From contig JAFEEB010000075.1 of NCBI GenBank assembly GCA_018241325.1, forward strand, positions 1-39,337: DNA of 39,337 nt, in the 5' to 3' direction. Source of the DNA: Pseudomonadota bacterium (GTDB taxonomy: Bacteria > Pseudomonadota > Gammaproteobacteria > Burkholderiales > Burkholderiaceae_C). Shown here in pieces: positions 32,043 through 39,337 of this stretch. Every line of letters begins with the position of its first letter. Within the stretch, counting starts at the first letter, position 1. A model generated the notes under the pieces. It did not search any database and had not been told where the DNA came from. It saw only the letters and a program-made list of their open reading frames with translations. A program made the translations under genes and the position numbers.

Positions 32043-32558
32043 ATGCCCGCTGCCCACGCTCCCCTGACCCACTTCGACGCCCAAGGCCAGGCCCACATGG
32101 TCGATGTGGGCGACAAGCCCGCCACACACCGGGTGGCGGTGGCCGGCGGGCGCATCGAAATGCAGCCGGCCACGCTGGCGCTGATCGAATCGGGCAACGC
32201 CAAAAAGGGCGACGTGCTGGGCATCGCGCGCGTTGCCGGCATCATGGCGGCCAAGAAGACGAGTGACTTGATCCCGCTGTGCCACCCCTTGGCCCTGTCG
32301 CGCGTCGCTATCGATTTTGAAGCTACTCGCGCAGACCCAACAAGCGCCGCAGCCGTTTTTTGCACTGCAACCGTGGAGACGACCGGGCCCACGGGGGTGG
32401 AGATGGAAGCGCTCACCGCCGTGCAGGTGGCGCTGCTGACCATCTACGACATGGCCAAGGCAGTGGACCGGGGCATGACCATCACCGGCGTGCGCCTGCT
32501 GGAAAAGCGCGGCGGCAAGTCGGGACACTTCAAGGCTGCGGGTCCGACGTCGGCGTAG
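32043..32558 (+). CDS. moaC: Cyclic pyranopterin monophosphate synthase MoaC
   Basis: A 171-residue enzyme of molybdenum cofactor biosynthesis; it converts the MoaA product to cyclic pyranopterin monophosphate. Signature segments: [21 protein letters not shown] (8-28), [18 protein letters not shown] (71-88) with the conserved [13 protein letters not shown] (117-127), [11 protein letters not shown] (135-145), and KRGGKSGHF (155-163). Between LSRVAIDF and CTATVETTG the loop is several residues longer than in the E. coli protein and is encoded by a repeat-family copy (32308-32362). No other mo-gene is adjacent. It ends 15 bases from the convergent ligase gene. Confidence 0.97.
   Translation: MPAAHAPLTHFDAQGQAHMVDVGDKPATHRVAVAGGRIEMQPATLALIESGNAKKGDVLGIARVAGIMAAKKTSDLIPLCHPLALSRVAIDFEATRADPTSAAAVFCTATVETTGPTGVEMEALTAVQVALLTIYDMAKAVDRGMTITGVRLLEKRGGKSGHFKAAGPTSA
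32308..32362 (+). repeat. AGCT/GCGC repeat family, copy D, in frame inside moaC
   Basis: ATCGATTTTGA, then the core AGCTACTCGCGC (32321-32332), 11 bases and GCGC (ending 32347), then CGCAGCCGTTTTTTG. The core length (27) equals that in the MFS and parB copies, and the flanking T runs correspond. It is translated as about [17 protein letters not shown]. Confidence 0.65.
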
Positions 32559-32573
32559 GCTTGCGCGTCGGCG

Positions 32574-34109
32574 TCAGCGCGCGGACGGACGGGCGGCGCT
32601 GGCGGCGCCTTGCAGGGCGCGCGCGCCCTCCAGCATGCGCCGGTTGTCCTCGGCCCATTGGCGCTCCTCCACGGGAAACGCCGCCTTGAACCGCGCCAGA
32701 TGCGCCAGCGCCAAGTCCTCGCGGCCCAGCAGGGTGGCGCTTTCGATCACGCGTTCGATCACGCGCGGCTCGGGCGAGTAGTGCAGCAGGCGGCTGGCGG
32801 CCTCCAGCATCCAGGCGGCGTTCTCGCGCGTCGCGGGGCGGGTGGTGACCTCGGCAAACCGCACCGCGCCGCCAAACAGCAGCGTCTGGCGTGCCGCCGC
32901 CATGGGCTCGTCGCGCCAGCGGGCGGCGCGCTGCTCAAGAGGCAGATAGATCTGGCTGACGCGCCAGTAGTCCCAACCCGCATACGCGGTGGCCCCCAGC
33001 ATGGCGAGCGCCAGGCCCAGGCGCGCGCTCGTGAACGCGCTGCGGGCCCGCGTCGGGCTCGCCGATTTGCGCGAGGCCCACAGCAGGCCCACGCTGATCG
33101 CCGCCGCGATCTGAAACGGCCCGTACCACAGGGGGTACTCCACCAAGCTGTGCAGCCCGATGGCCGCCAGCACCGCCCAGGCCAGCTGGCGCGTGGCGTC
33201 GGGCTCGCGCCAGGGCGCACCGCGCCACACCGCCCAGGCCAGGGCCGCGCACACCGCCAGCGCCACCGGCACGCCCAGCTCCACCGCCAGGTGCAGCGGC
33301 AGGTTGTGCGCGTTGTCCAGGATGTGGCAAAAGCGCGGGCCGCCATACAGCGTGATGTAGTGCGCGTAGGACAGCTCGCCCCAGCCCCAGCCCGTCCAGG
33401 GCTTTTGCGCGATCAGGTGCAGCACGTTGCTCCACAGGATCACGCGGCTGCCGCAGGTGCTCTCGGCGGTGCGCAGGCGCTCGAGCACGTCGCGCCCGGC
33501 CACGCCCTCGGCGGTCTCGGCCAGCCAGGGCAGCACCAGCGCTGCCACGGCATACAGCAGCAGCGCCGCCACGGCGGCCCCCAGCACGACGCGCCAGCGC
33601 CCGCTGGCGCGCGCCCAGCCCAGCGCCAGCAGGGCCAGCGCCGCCAGCTCGACCATGCCGATGCGCGACGCCGTGGCCGCCAGCGCCGCCACCAGCAAGG
33701 CGGCCAGGGCGGCGCAGGGCGCAGCCGGCCAGCGCGCCGTTTGCAGCTGCATGCGCAGCGCCGCCAGGCCGATCACCAGCAGCGTGGCCAGCTGATTGGG
33801 CTGGCGCAGGTTGCCAAACGCCTGTCCGGGTTGCGCCAGATCGACCCAGGGGTACAAGGGGCCCTCCAGGTCGAAGTACTGCAACAGCGCGATCACGGCG
33901 CTCACCACCGCCGCCAGCAGCCAGCCCGTGGCCACCCAGTGCACGGCCTGCCGCGGGTCCTGCCGCGCGGGCCACAGCGCCAGCAGCAGGGCCGCCAGGG
34001 CCATCGACGCCAGATAGGGCTGCGTGCCTGCCGTGGGCCCCGAGGTGAAGGGCCACAGCCAGGGCAGGGCCAGCACGGCAATCAAGAGCAGACGATGGGC
34101 GGCGGGCAT
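32574..34109 (-). CDS. PglL-type O-oligosaccharyltransferase / Wzy-like polymerase
   Basis: A 511-residue polytopic membrane protein with about 11 membrane segments, of the O-antigen ligase/Wzy superfamily. The periplasmic-loop landmarks GNLRQPNQLATLLV (99-112), a SRIG segment (148-151), SRVILWSNVLHLIAQKPWTGWGWGEL (221-246) and DNAHNLPLHLAVELG (265-279, with His268) match the PglL branch that glycosylates pilins and other periplasmic proteins. A soluble C-terminal part (about 400-511) resembles the Wzy_C_2/virulence-factor polymerase C-terminal region. Transfer to protein versus glycan polymerisation cannot be told from sequence. It follows the CHASE2 cyclase gene by 43 bases on the same strand. 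Confidence 0.88.
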   Translation of the reverse strand: MPAAHRLLLIAVLALPWLWPFTSGPTAGTQPYLASMALAALLLALWPARQDPRQAVHWVATGWLLAAVVSAVIALLQYFDLEGPLYPWVDLAQPGQAFGNLRQPNQLATLLVIGLAALRMQLQTARWPAAPCAALAALLVAALAATASRIGMVELAALALLALGWARASGRWRVVLGAAVAALLLYAVAALVLPWLAETAEGVAGRDVLERLRTAESTCGSRVILWSNVLHLIAQKPWTGWGWGELSYAHYITLYGGPRFCHILDNAHNLPLHLAVELGVPVALAVCAALAWAVWRGAPWREPDATRQLAWAVLAAIGLHSLVEYPLWYGPFQIAAAISVGLLWASRKSASPTRARSAFTSARLGLALAMLGATAYAGWDYWRVSQIYLPLEQRAARWRDEPMAAARQTLLFGGAVRFAEVTTRPATRENAAWMLEAASRLLHYSPEPRVIERVIESATLLGREDLALAHLARFKAAFPVEERQWAEDNRRMLEGARALQGAASAARPSAR

Positions 34110-34152
34110 GGGTGGCGATTGTGCCCAAGCAGGCCGGATCGAGGATCAGGGT

Positions 34153-36306
34153 TCAAGCGGCGCCATCGGGCGCGCGGTGCGACGCCTCGATGGCTGCCGT
34201 GCAGCGCTGCGCATGCAGGGCATACAGCGCGACGCTGGGGTGCTGCCGGGCCAGGTGCTGGGCGCGCGCGCGGCTGGCCTCGACCTGGCCCTCGCGCCAC
34301 CAGGCCAGCGCCTCGTCCCACTGCGCCAGTTCGTGCCGCAGCGGCGCGGTGGCGACATCCGCCGGGCCGCGCACCGTATAGATGTGATCGGCCTGGCGCC
34401 GGCCGCGCACCCGCACGTGATCGAGCGCCTGCCATGCAAACTCGGCCGCGCCGGCTTGCTGCATGATGGCCTGGCTGACGACGATATCGACGCCGTAGGT
34501 GGTGGCCAGGCCCTCCAGGCGCGAGGCCAGGTTGACGGCGTCGCCGATCACGGTGTAGGTGCGCCGCAGCGCCGTGCCCATGTTGCCCACGGCCATGGGC
34601 CCGGTGTTCAGCCCGATGCCCACGGCCAGCGCAGGCTGGCCGTCGCCGGCGCGCTCGGCGTTCAGGGCCCGCAGCGCGGCGCGGATTTCCAGCGCGGCGT
34701 CCACCGCCTGCCGCGCGTGCTGCTCGCTGCGCACGGGCGCACCCCAGAACGCCATCACGCAGTCGCCCATGTACTTGTCGATGGTGCCGTGGTGGCGCGC
34801 GATCACCTCGGTCAGCCGTTGCAGCACCTCGCGCAGCAGGGCCTGCATGGCGGCGGGCGACTGCGTCTCGGCCAGGGTGGTGAAGCCGCGCAGGTCGCAG
34901 AACATGACCGTGAGCTCCTCGGTGCGCGCCTGCATGTCGTAGCGATGCGGCTCGCGCTGCATCTGGCGGACCAGCTCGGGCGGCACATAGCTGGCGAACT
35001 GCTGCGCCAGCCGATGGCGCGCACGGCGCTCGGCCCCGTAGCCCAGCGCCAGGTCCAGCACCAGGGCCGCGGCGATGAACAGCAGCGGCCCGGCCAGCGG
35101 CAGCAGCAGATGGGCCCCCAGGTAGGCGGCGGCGTCGAGCGCCAGCACCACCGCCAGCGATGCGCCGCCCAGAAACACGGCGCCCAGCAGGCCCAGCCGC
35201 GGCAGCACGGTGATGAACACGGCGCCCAGCGCCAGCAGGAGCCCGACCTCATAGACGAGCGCCCAGGACGGGCGGTAGCGCAGGCGCCCGTCGAGAGCGC
35301 CACTGATCAGGTTGGCATGCACCTCGACGCCGGGATAGGCCTCGCCCACCGGCGTGGCGCGCAGATCCATCAGGCCCGGCGCCGTAAAGCCCAGCAAGGC
35401 ATAGCGCCCGCGCAGGCTCGCCGCCGGCAGTTGCCCGGCCAGGACGTCGGCCGCCGCGATGTAGCGAAACGAGCCGCCGTGGGGGCCGCCGGGGCCGCGG
35501 TAGGGCACTTGCACGGTGCCGCGCGCACCCACGGGCAACACCAGCGTCTGGGTCGGGCCCGCCAGCGTCAGCATGCGGTTGCCATCGGCTGGCGGGGCGG
35601 CCGGCGCGATGCGCAGCGGCGCCGCACCCAAGCCGCGGCGCAACAGCGCCAGGCCCATGGACTCGTACAGCGCGCCCTCGAAGCCGGCCACCAGCGGCAC
35701 CACGCGCACCACGCCATCGGCGTCGGTCACGGCGTTGAAGAAGCCCTGCGCCGACGCGGCCGCCGTCAACGCCGGCAGGTTGGCGCCGTAGCCGCTCCAG
35801 TGCAGCAGCTGCGGCCACGGCGCCTGGCCGGCCAGCGCAGGGGGCAGAAGGCCGCTGCGGCGGCCCTCACGGTCGCTGGTGAAGTAGTAGCCGAGGACCA
35901 CGGGTGCCCCGGCGATGGCCCGTGCCAGCGCGTCGTCCGGGGCGACCCGCGCCGTCGCCGGCGCGCGCTCGGGCTCGGCAAACACCACGTCCAGCCCCAG
36001 CGCGGCCACCTGCTGGCGCTCGACCAGCTCGCGCACCAGCGCGGCCATGCGCGTGCGTGACCAGGGCCAGCGCCCCTCGGCTTGCATGCTGGCCTCGTCG
36101 ATGTCGATGACCACCACGCGCTCATCGAGCGTGCGCGGCTGGACCAAGGCGAGCCGCAGATCGGCGAGTTGCCCTTCCCAGCGCTGCACCCAGGGCAGCG
36201 GCCACCACCCGCTGGCGTGGGCCAGGGTCAGCAGCAGCACGGCCGCGCAAGCGCCGATGCGCCATGGGTGGCGCATCGCGGCGGCAACGGAAGGGGAGTC
36301 GCGCAT
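34153..36306 (-). CDS. CHASE2-domain class III adenylate cyclase
   Basis: A 717-residue membrane sensor. N-terminal membrane segment (about 14-33), periplasmic CHASE2 domain (about 40-340; VVVIDIDEASMQAEGRWPWSR, ALGLDVVFAEP, ALLGFTAPGLMDLRATPV), three membrane segments (about 350-420), then a catalytic domain (about 460-650). The cyclase is complete: metal Asp471 (FCDLRGFT) and Asp515 (KYMGDCVMAFWG), adenine-selecting Lys511 and Asp589 (TVIGDAVNLASR), Asn592 and Arg596. This set predicts adenylate rather than guanylate cyclase. About 70 C-terminal residues form a helical tail. CHASE2 ligands are unknown. It lies in a minus-strand signalling group with FHA and PP2C genes. ATG 36306 is used; ATG 36276 is an alternative. 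Confidence 0.93.
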   Translation of the reverse strand: MRDSPSVAAAMRHPWRIGACAAVLLLTLAHASGWWPLPWVQRWEGQLADLRLALVQPRTLDERVVVIDIDEASMQAEGRWPWSRTRMAALVRELVERQQVAALGLDVVFAEPERAPATARVAPDDALARAIAGAPVVLGYYFTSDREGRRSGLLPPALAGQAPWPQLLHWSGYGANLPALTAAASAQGFFNAVTDADGVVRVVPLVAGFEGALYESMGLALLRRGLGAAPLRIAPAAPPADGNRMLTLAGPTQTLVLPVGARGTVQVPYRGPGGPHGGSFRYIAAADVLAGQLPAASLRGRYALLGFTAPGLMDLRATPVGEAYPGVEVHANLISGALDGRLRYRPSWALVYEVGLLLALGAVFITVLPRLGLLGAVFLGGASLAVVLALDAAAYLGAHLLLPLAGPLLFIAAALVLDLALGYGAERRARHRLAQQFASYVPPELVRQMQREPHRYDMQARTEELTVMFCDLRGFTTLAETQSPAAMQALLREVLQRLTEVIARHHGTIDKYMGDCVMAFWGAPVRSEQHARQAVDAALEIRAALRALNAERAGDGQPALAVGIGLNTGPMAVGNMGTALRRTYTVIGDAVNLASRLEGLATTYGVDIVVSQAIMQQAGAAEFAWQALDHVRVRGRRQADHIYTVRGPADVATAPLRHELAQWDEALAWWREGQVEASRARAQHLARQHPSVALYALHAQRCTAAIEASHRAPDGAA

Positions 36307-36390
36307 GGACCCGTATTGGAACGCACGAACGGGCTGCGCCGGCTCAGGGCCGCAGCAACGGGGATGCCGTCGGCCCGCGGCGGCACCTGC

Positions 36391-37020
36391 TCACTGGTCG
36401 AGGTATTCGAGCCGCACGCTGCCGAGGGTGATCTGATCGCGGTTTTGCAGCCCGATGGGGCCGCCGTCCACCGACACCCCGTTGACGCTGGGCACGAGCG
36501 CGCCCTCGCCATGCGCCAGTTCATAGCCATGGGGCGTGCGGCGGATTTCGGCGACGGCATAGCCACGCTTGCCGATGGTGGTCACGGACTTGACCAGGGG
36601 CATCTCGCTGCCGGCCGCGGCGCCGGTGAGCACCCGCACGCGCGCGCCGGTGGGCACTGCGTCGGGCGGCACGTCGGCCAACGCACTGTCCAGGCTGCCG
36701 ATGACGATCGGCTGCGAATCGCCGCCCGCGCCATTGCCCAGCTGGTATTTGATCTTGTAGCGGCCGATTTCGATCACGTCGCCGTCGGCCAGCGTGTGCT
36801 TGCGCACCGCCCTGCCGTTGACGAAGGTGCCGTTGGTGCTGCCCAGGTCCTCCAGCACGGCCTCCTCGCCCGTCACCTGGATGACCGCGTGCTCGCCGCT
36901 GACGGCCAGGTGATCGACCACGATGTCGTTGTAAGGACGCCGGCCCATGGTGGACCGGTCCTTGGTCAGCTGCGCTTCCTTGACGACTACACCGTCGATC
37001 GTGAGGATCAACTTGGGCAT
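36391..37020 (-). CDS. FHA domain protein with two FHA-like modules
   Basis: A 209-residue cytosolic protein. The N-terminal FHA domain (about 1-95) is canonical: GRRPYNDIVVD with the phosphate-contacting Arg27/Arg28 region, SGEH (41-44), and STNGTFVNG (61-69). It should bind phosphothreonine peptides. After a linker, residues 125-209 form a second FHA-like fold (TTIGKRGYAVAEI, GYELAHG, PSVNGVSVDGGPIGLQNRDQITLGSVRLEYL), but the SxxH and TNG residues are altered, so it is probably non-binding. AGGGAG precedes the ATG. It sits between PP2C and cyclase genes, suggesting Ser/Thr phosphosignalling; no Hanks-type kinase is in this window. Confidence 0.92.
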   Translation of the reverse strand: MPKLILTIDGVVVKEAQLTKDRSTMGRRPYNDIVVDHLAVSGEHAVIQVTGEEAVLEDLGSTNGTFVNGRAVRKHTLADGDVIEIGRYKIKYQLGNGAGGDSQPIVIGSLDSALADVPPDAVPTGARVRVLTGAAAGSEMPLVKSVTTIGKRGYAVAEIRRTPHGYELAHGEGALVPSVNGVSVDGGPIGLQNRDQITLGSVRLEYLDQ

Positions 37021-37110
37021 GGACGGACTCCCTGGAACTCGAAACGGCGGGTGGCCGATACCGCCGGCATCATCGCCGAGGACAAAGCCCGCGCCCGCAT
37101 CGATTGCTTG

Positions 37111-37138
37111 ATTTTAAAATCGCAGGAAGATAACGCAA
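37111..37138 (-). promoter_or_regulatory. Candidate promoter for the FHA gene
   Basis: On the minus strand TTGCGT (37138-37133) and TAAAAT (37116-37111) are separated by 16 bases in the only A/T-rich part of the 135-base space between the PP2C and FHA genes. TAAAAT matches the -10 consensus at 5 of 6. Confidence 0.4.
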
Positions 37139-37155
37139 ATCCGCGTGCCGTGGGG

Positions 37156-37941
37156 TTATTTTTTCCACCAGCTCCCGGCGATTCCTGACTTTTTCAACAT
37201 TTCGCCCGACCGCGCCAGGATCACCGAAACGTTGTCGCGCCCACCACCGGCCTTGGCCCGCTCGATCAGCATCCGGGCCTGCTCGTCCAGCGGCCCGCGC
37301 CCGCCCAGCACGTCGGCAATGTCCGCGTCATCGACCATTTCCGTCAAGCCGTCGGAACACAACAAGAACAAGTCGCCCGCTTGCACGGCGTGCTCGGTGG
37401 TCTCCAGCAACACGGTGTCTTCGACGCCGAGGGCGCGCGTCACCCAGCTGCGATAACCCGACACCGCCGCCTGCTCGGGCGTGATCAGGCCGGCGTCGAG
37501 CTGCTCCTGCAACAGCGAGTGGTCGCGCGTGAGTTGCGTGAGCACGCCTTCGCGCCAGCGGTAGGCGCGCGAGTCGCCCGCGTGGCCCACCAGCAGCTGC
37601 TCGCGCCACAGCAGCGCCAGCACCACGGTGGTGCCCATGCCGGCGTAGTCGGCGTGGGTGTTGGCGGCCTCGAAGATGGCGCGGTTGGCCCGGTCGGTGC
37701 TGTCTTCCATCGCGCGCAGCACCTGGTGCGCGGTGGCGTCATCCGCGGCCTGATCCAGCCAGCGACCCAACTCGGTGCCAATGTGCTCGACCGCCATGGC
37801 GCTGGCCACTTCGCCCGCGTTGTAGCCGCCCATGCCGTCGGCCAGCACGGCCAAGCCCCGGGCGGGATCGACCCGCACGGCGTCCTCGTTGTTGGTGCGT
37901 ACGCAGCCGACGTCGGTGAGGGCACTGAATTCGAACGACAT
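37156..37941 (-). CDS. PP2C-type Ser/Thr protein phosphatase (Stp/PrpC-like)
   Basis: A 261-residue metal-dependent phosphatase. PP2C motifs are in order: RTNNEDA (15-21, with metal Asp20), VLADGMGGYNAGEVAS (32-47, with metal Asp35 and Gly36), AGMGTTVVLALL, VGHAGDSRAYR, LTRDHSL, LLCSDGLTEMVDD and GGGRDNVSVILAR, which supply the remaining metal Asp residues. It should dephosphorylate Ser/Thr on targets of a Hanks kinase. The gene is close to the preceding TerC gene (21 bases), suggesting cotranscription. Start uncertain: ATG 37941 is favoured by the GGTGA before it; ATG 37944 or GTG 37950 add 1-3 residues. Confidence 0.95.
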   Translation of the reverse strand: MSFEFSALTDVGCVRTNNEDAVRVDPARGLAVLADGMGGYNAGEVASAMAVEHIGTELGRWLDQAADDATAHQVLRAMEDSTDRANRAIFEAANTHADYAGMGTTVVLALLWREQLLVGHAGDSRAYRWREGVLTQLTRDHSLLQEQLDAGLITPEQAAVSGYRSWVTRALGVEDTVLLETTEHAVQAGDLFLLCSDGLTEMVDDADIADVLGGRGPLDEQARMLIERAKAGGGRDNVSVILARSGEMLKKSGIAGSWWKK

Positions 37942-37962
37942 CATCTTCACCGACGCACCCGC

Positions 37963-38664
37963 TCAAGCGCCCACCCGGGCCCTGCGGCTTTGCAAAAGCT
38001 TGCCGATCACCAGCACCAGCAGCGCTCCGGCCACGCCCAGGGCGATATGCCACGAGCGGTCTTGGGGCAGATACGGCGTCAGAGCCGGATCGGTGTGCGC
38101 CATGGTTCCGGCGATCCAGCCCAGCAGCATGCCACCCAGCGTGATGATGACCGGGAAGCGGTCCATCAGTTTGAGGATGAGCTGGCTGCCGCCCACGATG
38201 ATCGGAATGCTCACCACCAAGCCGAAAATCACCAGCGCCAGTTGGTGTTGTTCGCCGGCGTTTTGTGCCGCTGCGGCAATGGCCACGACGTTGTCGATAC
38301 TCATCACCAGATCGGCGATCACCACGGTCTTGATTGCCGTCCAGAGTTTGTCGCTGGACTGGATGTTGCCGTGTTCGTCCTCATCCTCGGGCGCAATCAG
38401 CTTGACGCCAATCCACAGCAGCAGCAGCGCGCCGATGAGCTTGAGATAGGGAATTTGCAGCAACGCCAGGGCAAACGCGATCAAAATGATGCGCAGCACG
38501 ATGGCACCCACGGTGCCCCAGATGATGCCCTTGGTGCGCTGATGCGCGGGCAGCCCGCGGCAGGCCAGCGCGATGACCACGGCGTTGTCGCCGCCCAGCA
38601 AAATATCGATCAGGATGATCTGGCCCACGGCGATCCAGAAATGGGCGGTCATGAACTCTTCCAT
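37963..38664 (-). CDS. TerC family membrane protein (second paralogue)
   Basis: A 233-residue inner membrane protein with the TerC motifs ILIDILLGGDNAVVIALAC (about 17-35) and IADLVMSIDNVVAIAAAA (about 117-134). It is the YjbE/TerC-like form related to, but distinct from, the protein at 29103. Unlike that gene it has a normal short leader with GAGGAG just before the ATG and no riboswitch. It follows sucD on the same strand after a hairpin and precedes the PP2C gene by 21 bases. Likely metal-ion transport (Mn2+ or similar) by family; the exact ion is unknown. Confidence 0.92.
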   Translation of the reverse strand: MEEFMTAHFWIAVGQIILIDILLGGDNAVVIALACRGLPAHQRTKGIIWGTVGAIVLRIILIAFALALLQIPYLKLIGALLLLWIGVKLIAPEDEDEHGNIQSSDKLWTAIKTVVIADLVMSIDNVVAIAAAAQNAGEQHQLALVIFGLVVSIPIIVGGSQLILKLMDRFPVIITLGGMLLGWIAGTMAHTDPALTPYLPQDRSWHIALGVAGALLVLVIGKLLQSRRARVGA

Positions 38665-38717
38665 CGCGTCTCCTCGGCATCTTGTTGTCGCAGCGATCGT
38701 CGATCCGCAAATAGTAA

Positions 38718-38745
38718 GCCGGAGCACCCGCCCAGGGTGTCCGGC
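38718..38745 (-). terminator. Hairpin after sucD
   Basis: GCCGGAGCACCC and GGGTGTCCGGC form an 11-pair stem with one bulged base and a 5-base loop. On the minus strand it is followed by TTACTATTTG, a weak T-rich tail. It lies 26 bases after the sucD stop and 53 bases before the TerC start, so it would separate the two transcripts or attenuate readthrough. Confidence 0.55.
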
Positions 38746-38770
38746 TCATCGGACTGGGACGCACCGCGAC

Positions 38771-39337
<567 letters not shown>

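Noticed and set aside
34024-36060. Plus-strand open frame of 678 codons opposite the CHASE2 cyclase
   Set aside because: It lacks motifs, and its codon pattern follows from third-position GC bias of the cyclase gene.
38665-38770. Second yybP-ykoY riboswitch before the TerC gene at 37963-38664
   Set aside because: The leader is short and neither GGGGAGTAGC nor GTCAATAC is present.

Overview
This is a high-GC, gene-dense chromosomal segment. It most likely comes from a betaproteobacterium of the order Burkholderiales, probably family Comamonadaceae. The main reasons are the mnmG-rsmG-lysE-parA...parB block with parS sites beside it, the protein families present (YbfB-type MFS, beta-class GST, PglL-type ligase, IPTL/XrtH sorting signal), and several short dispersed repeats. 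Genus is not resolved. No rRNA, tRNA, CRISPR array or transposase gene was seen.

Layout. 1-1.6 kb: an NAD(P)-binding oxidoreductase and S-formylglutathione hydrolase. 1.8-6.9 kb (minus strand): a chaperone-usher pilus operon of the spore-coat-U/Csu type, ordered major pilin, short minor pilin, chaperone, usher, two-domain tip adhesin. 7.4-11.3 kb (plus): a three-subunit membrane-bound FAD dehydrogenase (Tat-exported small subunit, GMC flavoprotein with a Cys cluster, triheme cytochrome c). 11.3-14.6 kb: old-yellow-enzyme alkene reductase, MFS transporter, a MITE-like element lying exactly between two stop codons, and a beta-class GST. 14.7-18.7 kb: LprI-like and DUF3011 secreted proteins, an AraC regulator, a lipoprotein and glutamate dehydrogenase.

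18.9-26.3 kb is the origin-proximal type of block: mnmG-rsmG (overlapping, carrying three parS-like sites inside their codons), a LysE exporter, parA, an acyltransferase, an RBBP9-like hydrolase and parB. parA and parB are therefore separated by two unrelated genes. 26.4-30.2 kb: a protein with an internal IPTL (exosortase H) signal, a fatty-acid-hydroxylase-family membrane protein, a PmtA-like methyltransferase, a TerC protein behind a yybP-ykoY (Mn2+) riboswitch, and a small YvlD/holin-IV membrane protein. 30.4-34.1 kb: BepA-like M48 protease, moaC, PglL/Wzy-type ligase. 34.1-39.3 kb (minus): CHASE2 adenylate cyclase, FHA protein, PP2C phosphatase, a second TerC without a riboswitch, and the 3' part of sucD.

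The most unusual content is the set of short repeats. A family with a nearly fixed-length core (AGCT...GCGC-11 nt-GCGC) lies in frame inside three unrelated genes (the MFS gene, parB, moaC) and in two intergenic positions. A 150-180 bp repeat begins just after the stop codons of both parA and the M48 gene, in the same orientation relative to each gene. A GC-rich repeat lies directly before two start codons. A MITE-like palindrome and a long inverted repeat separate other genes.
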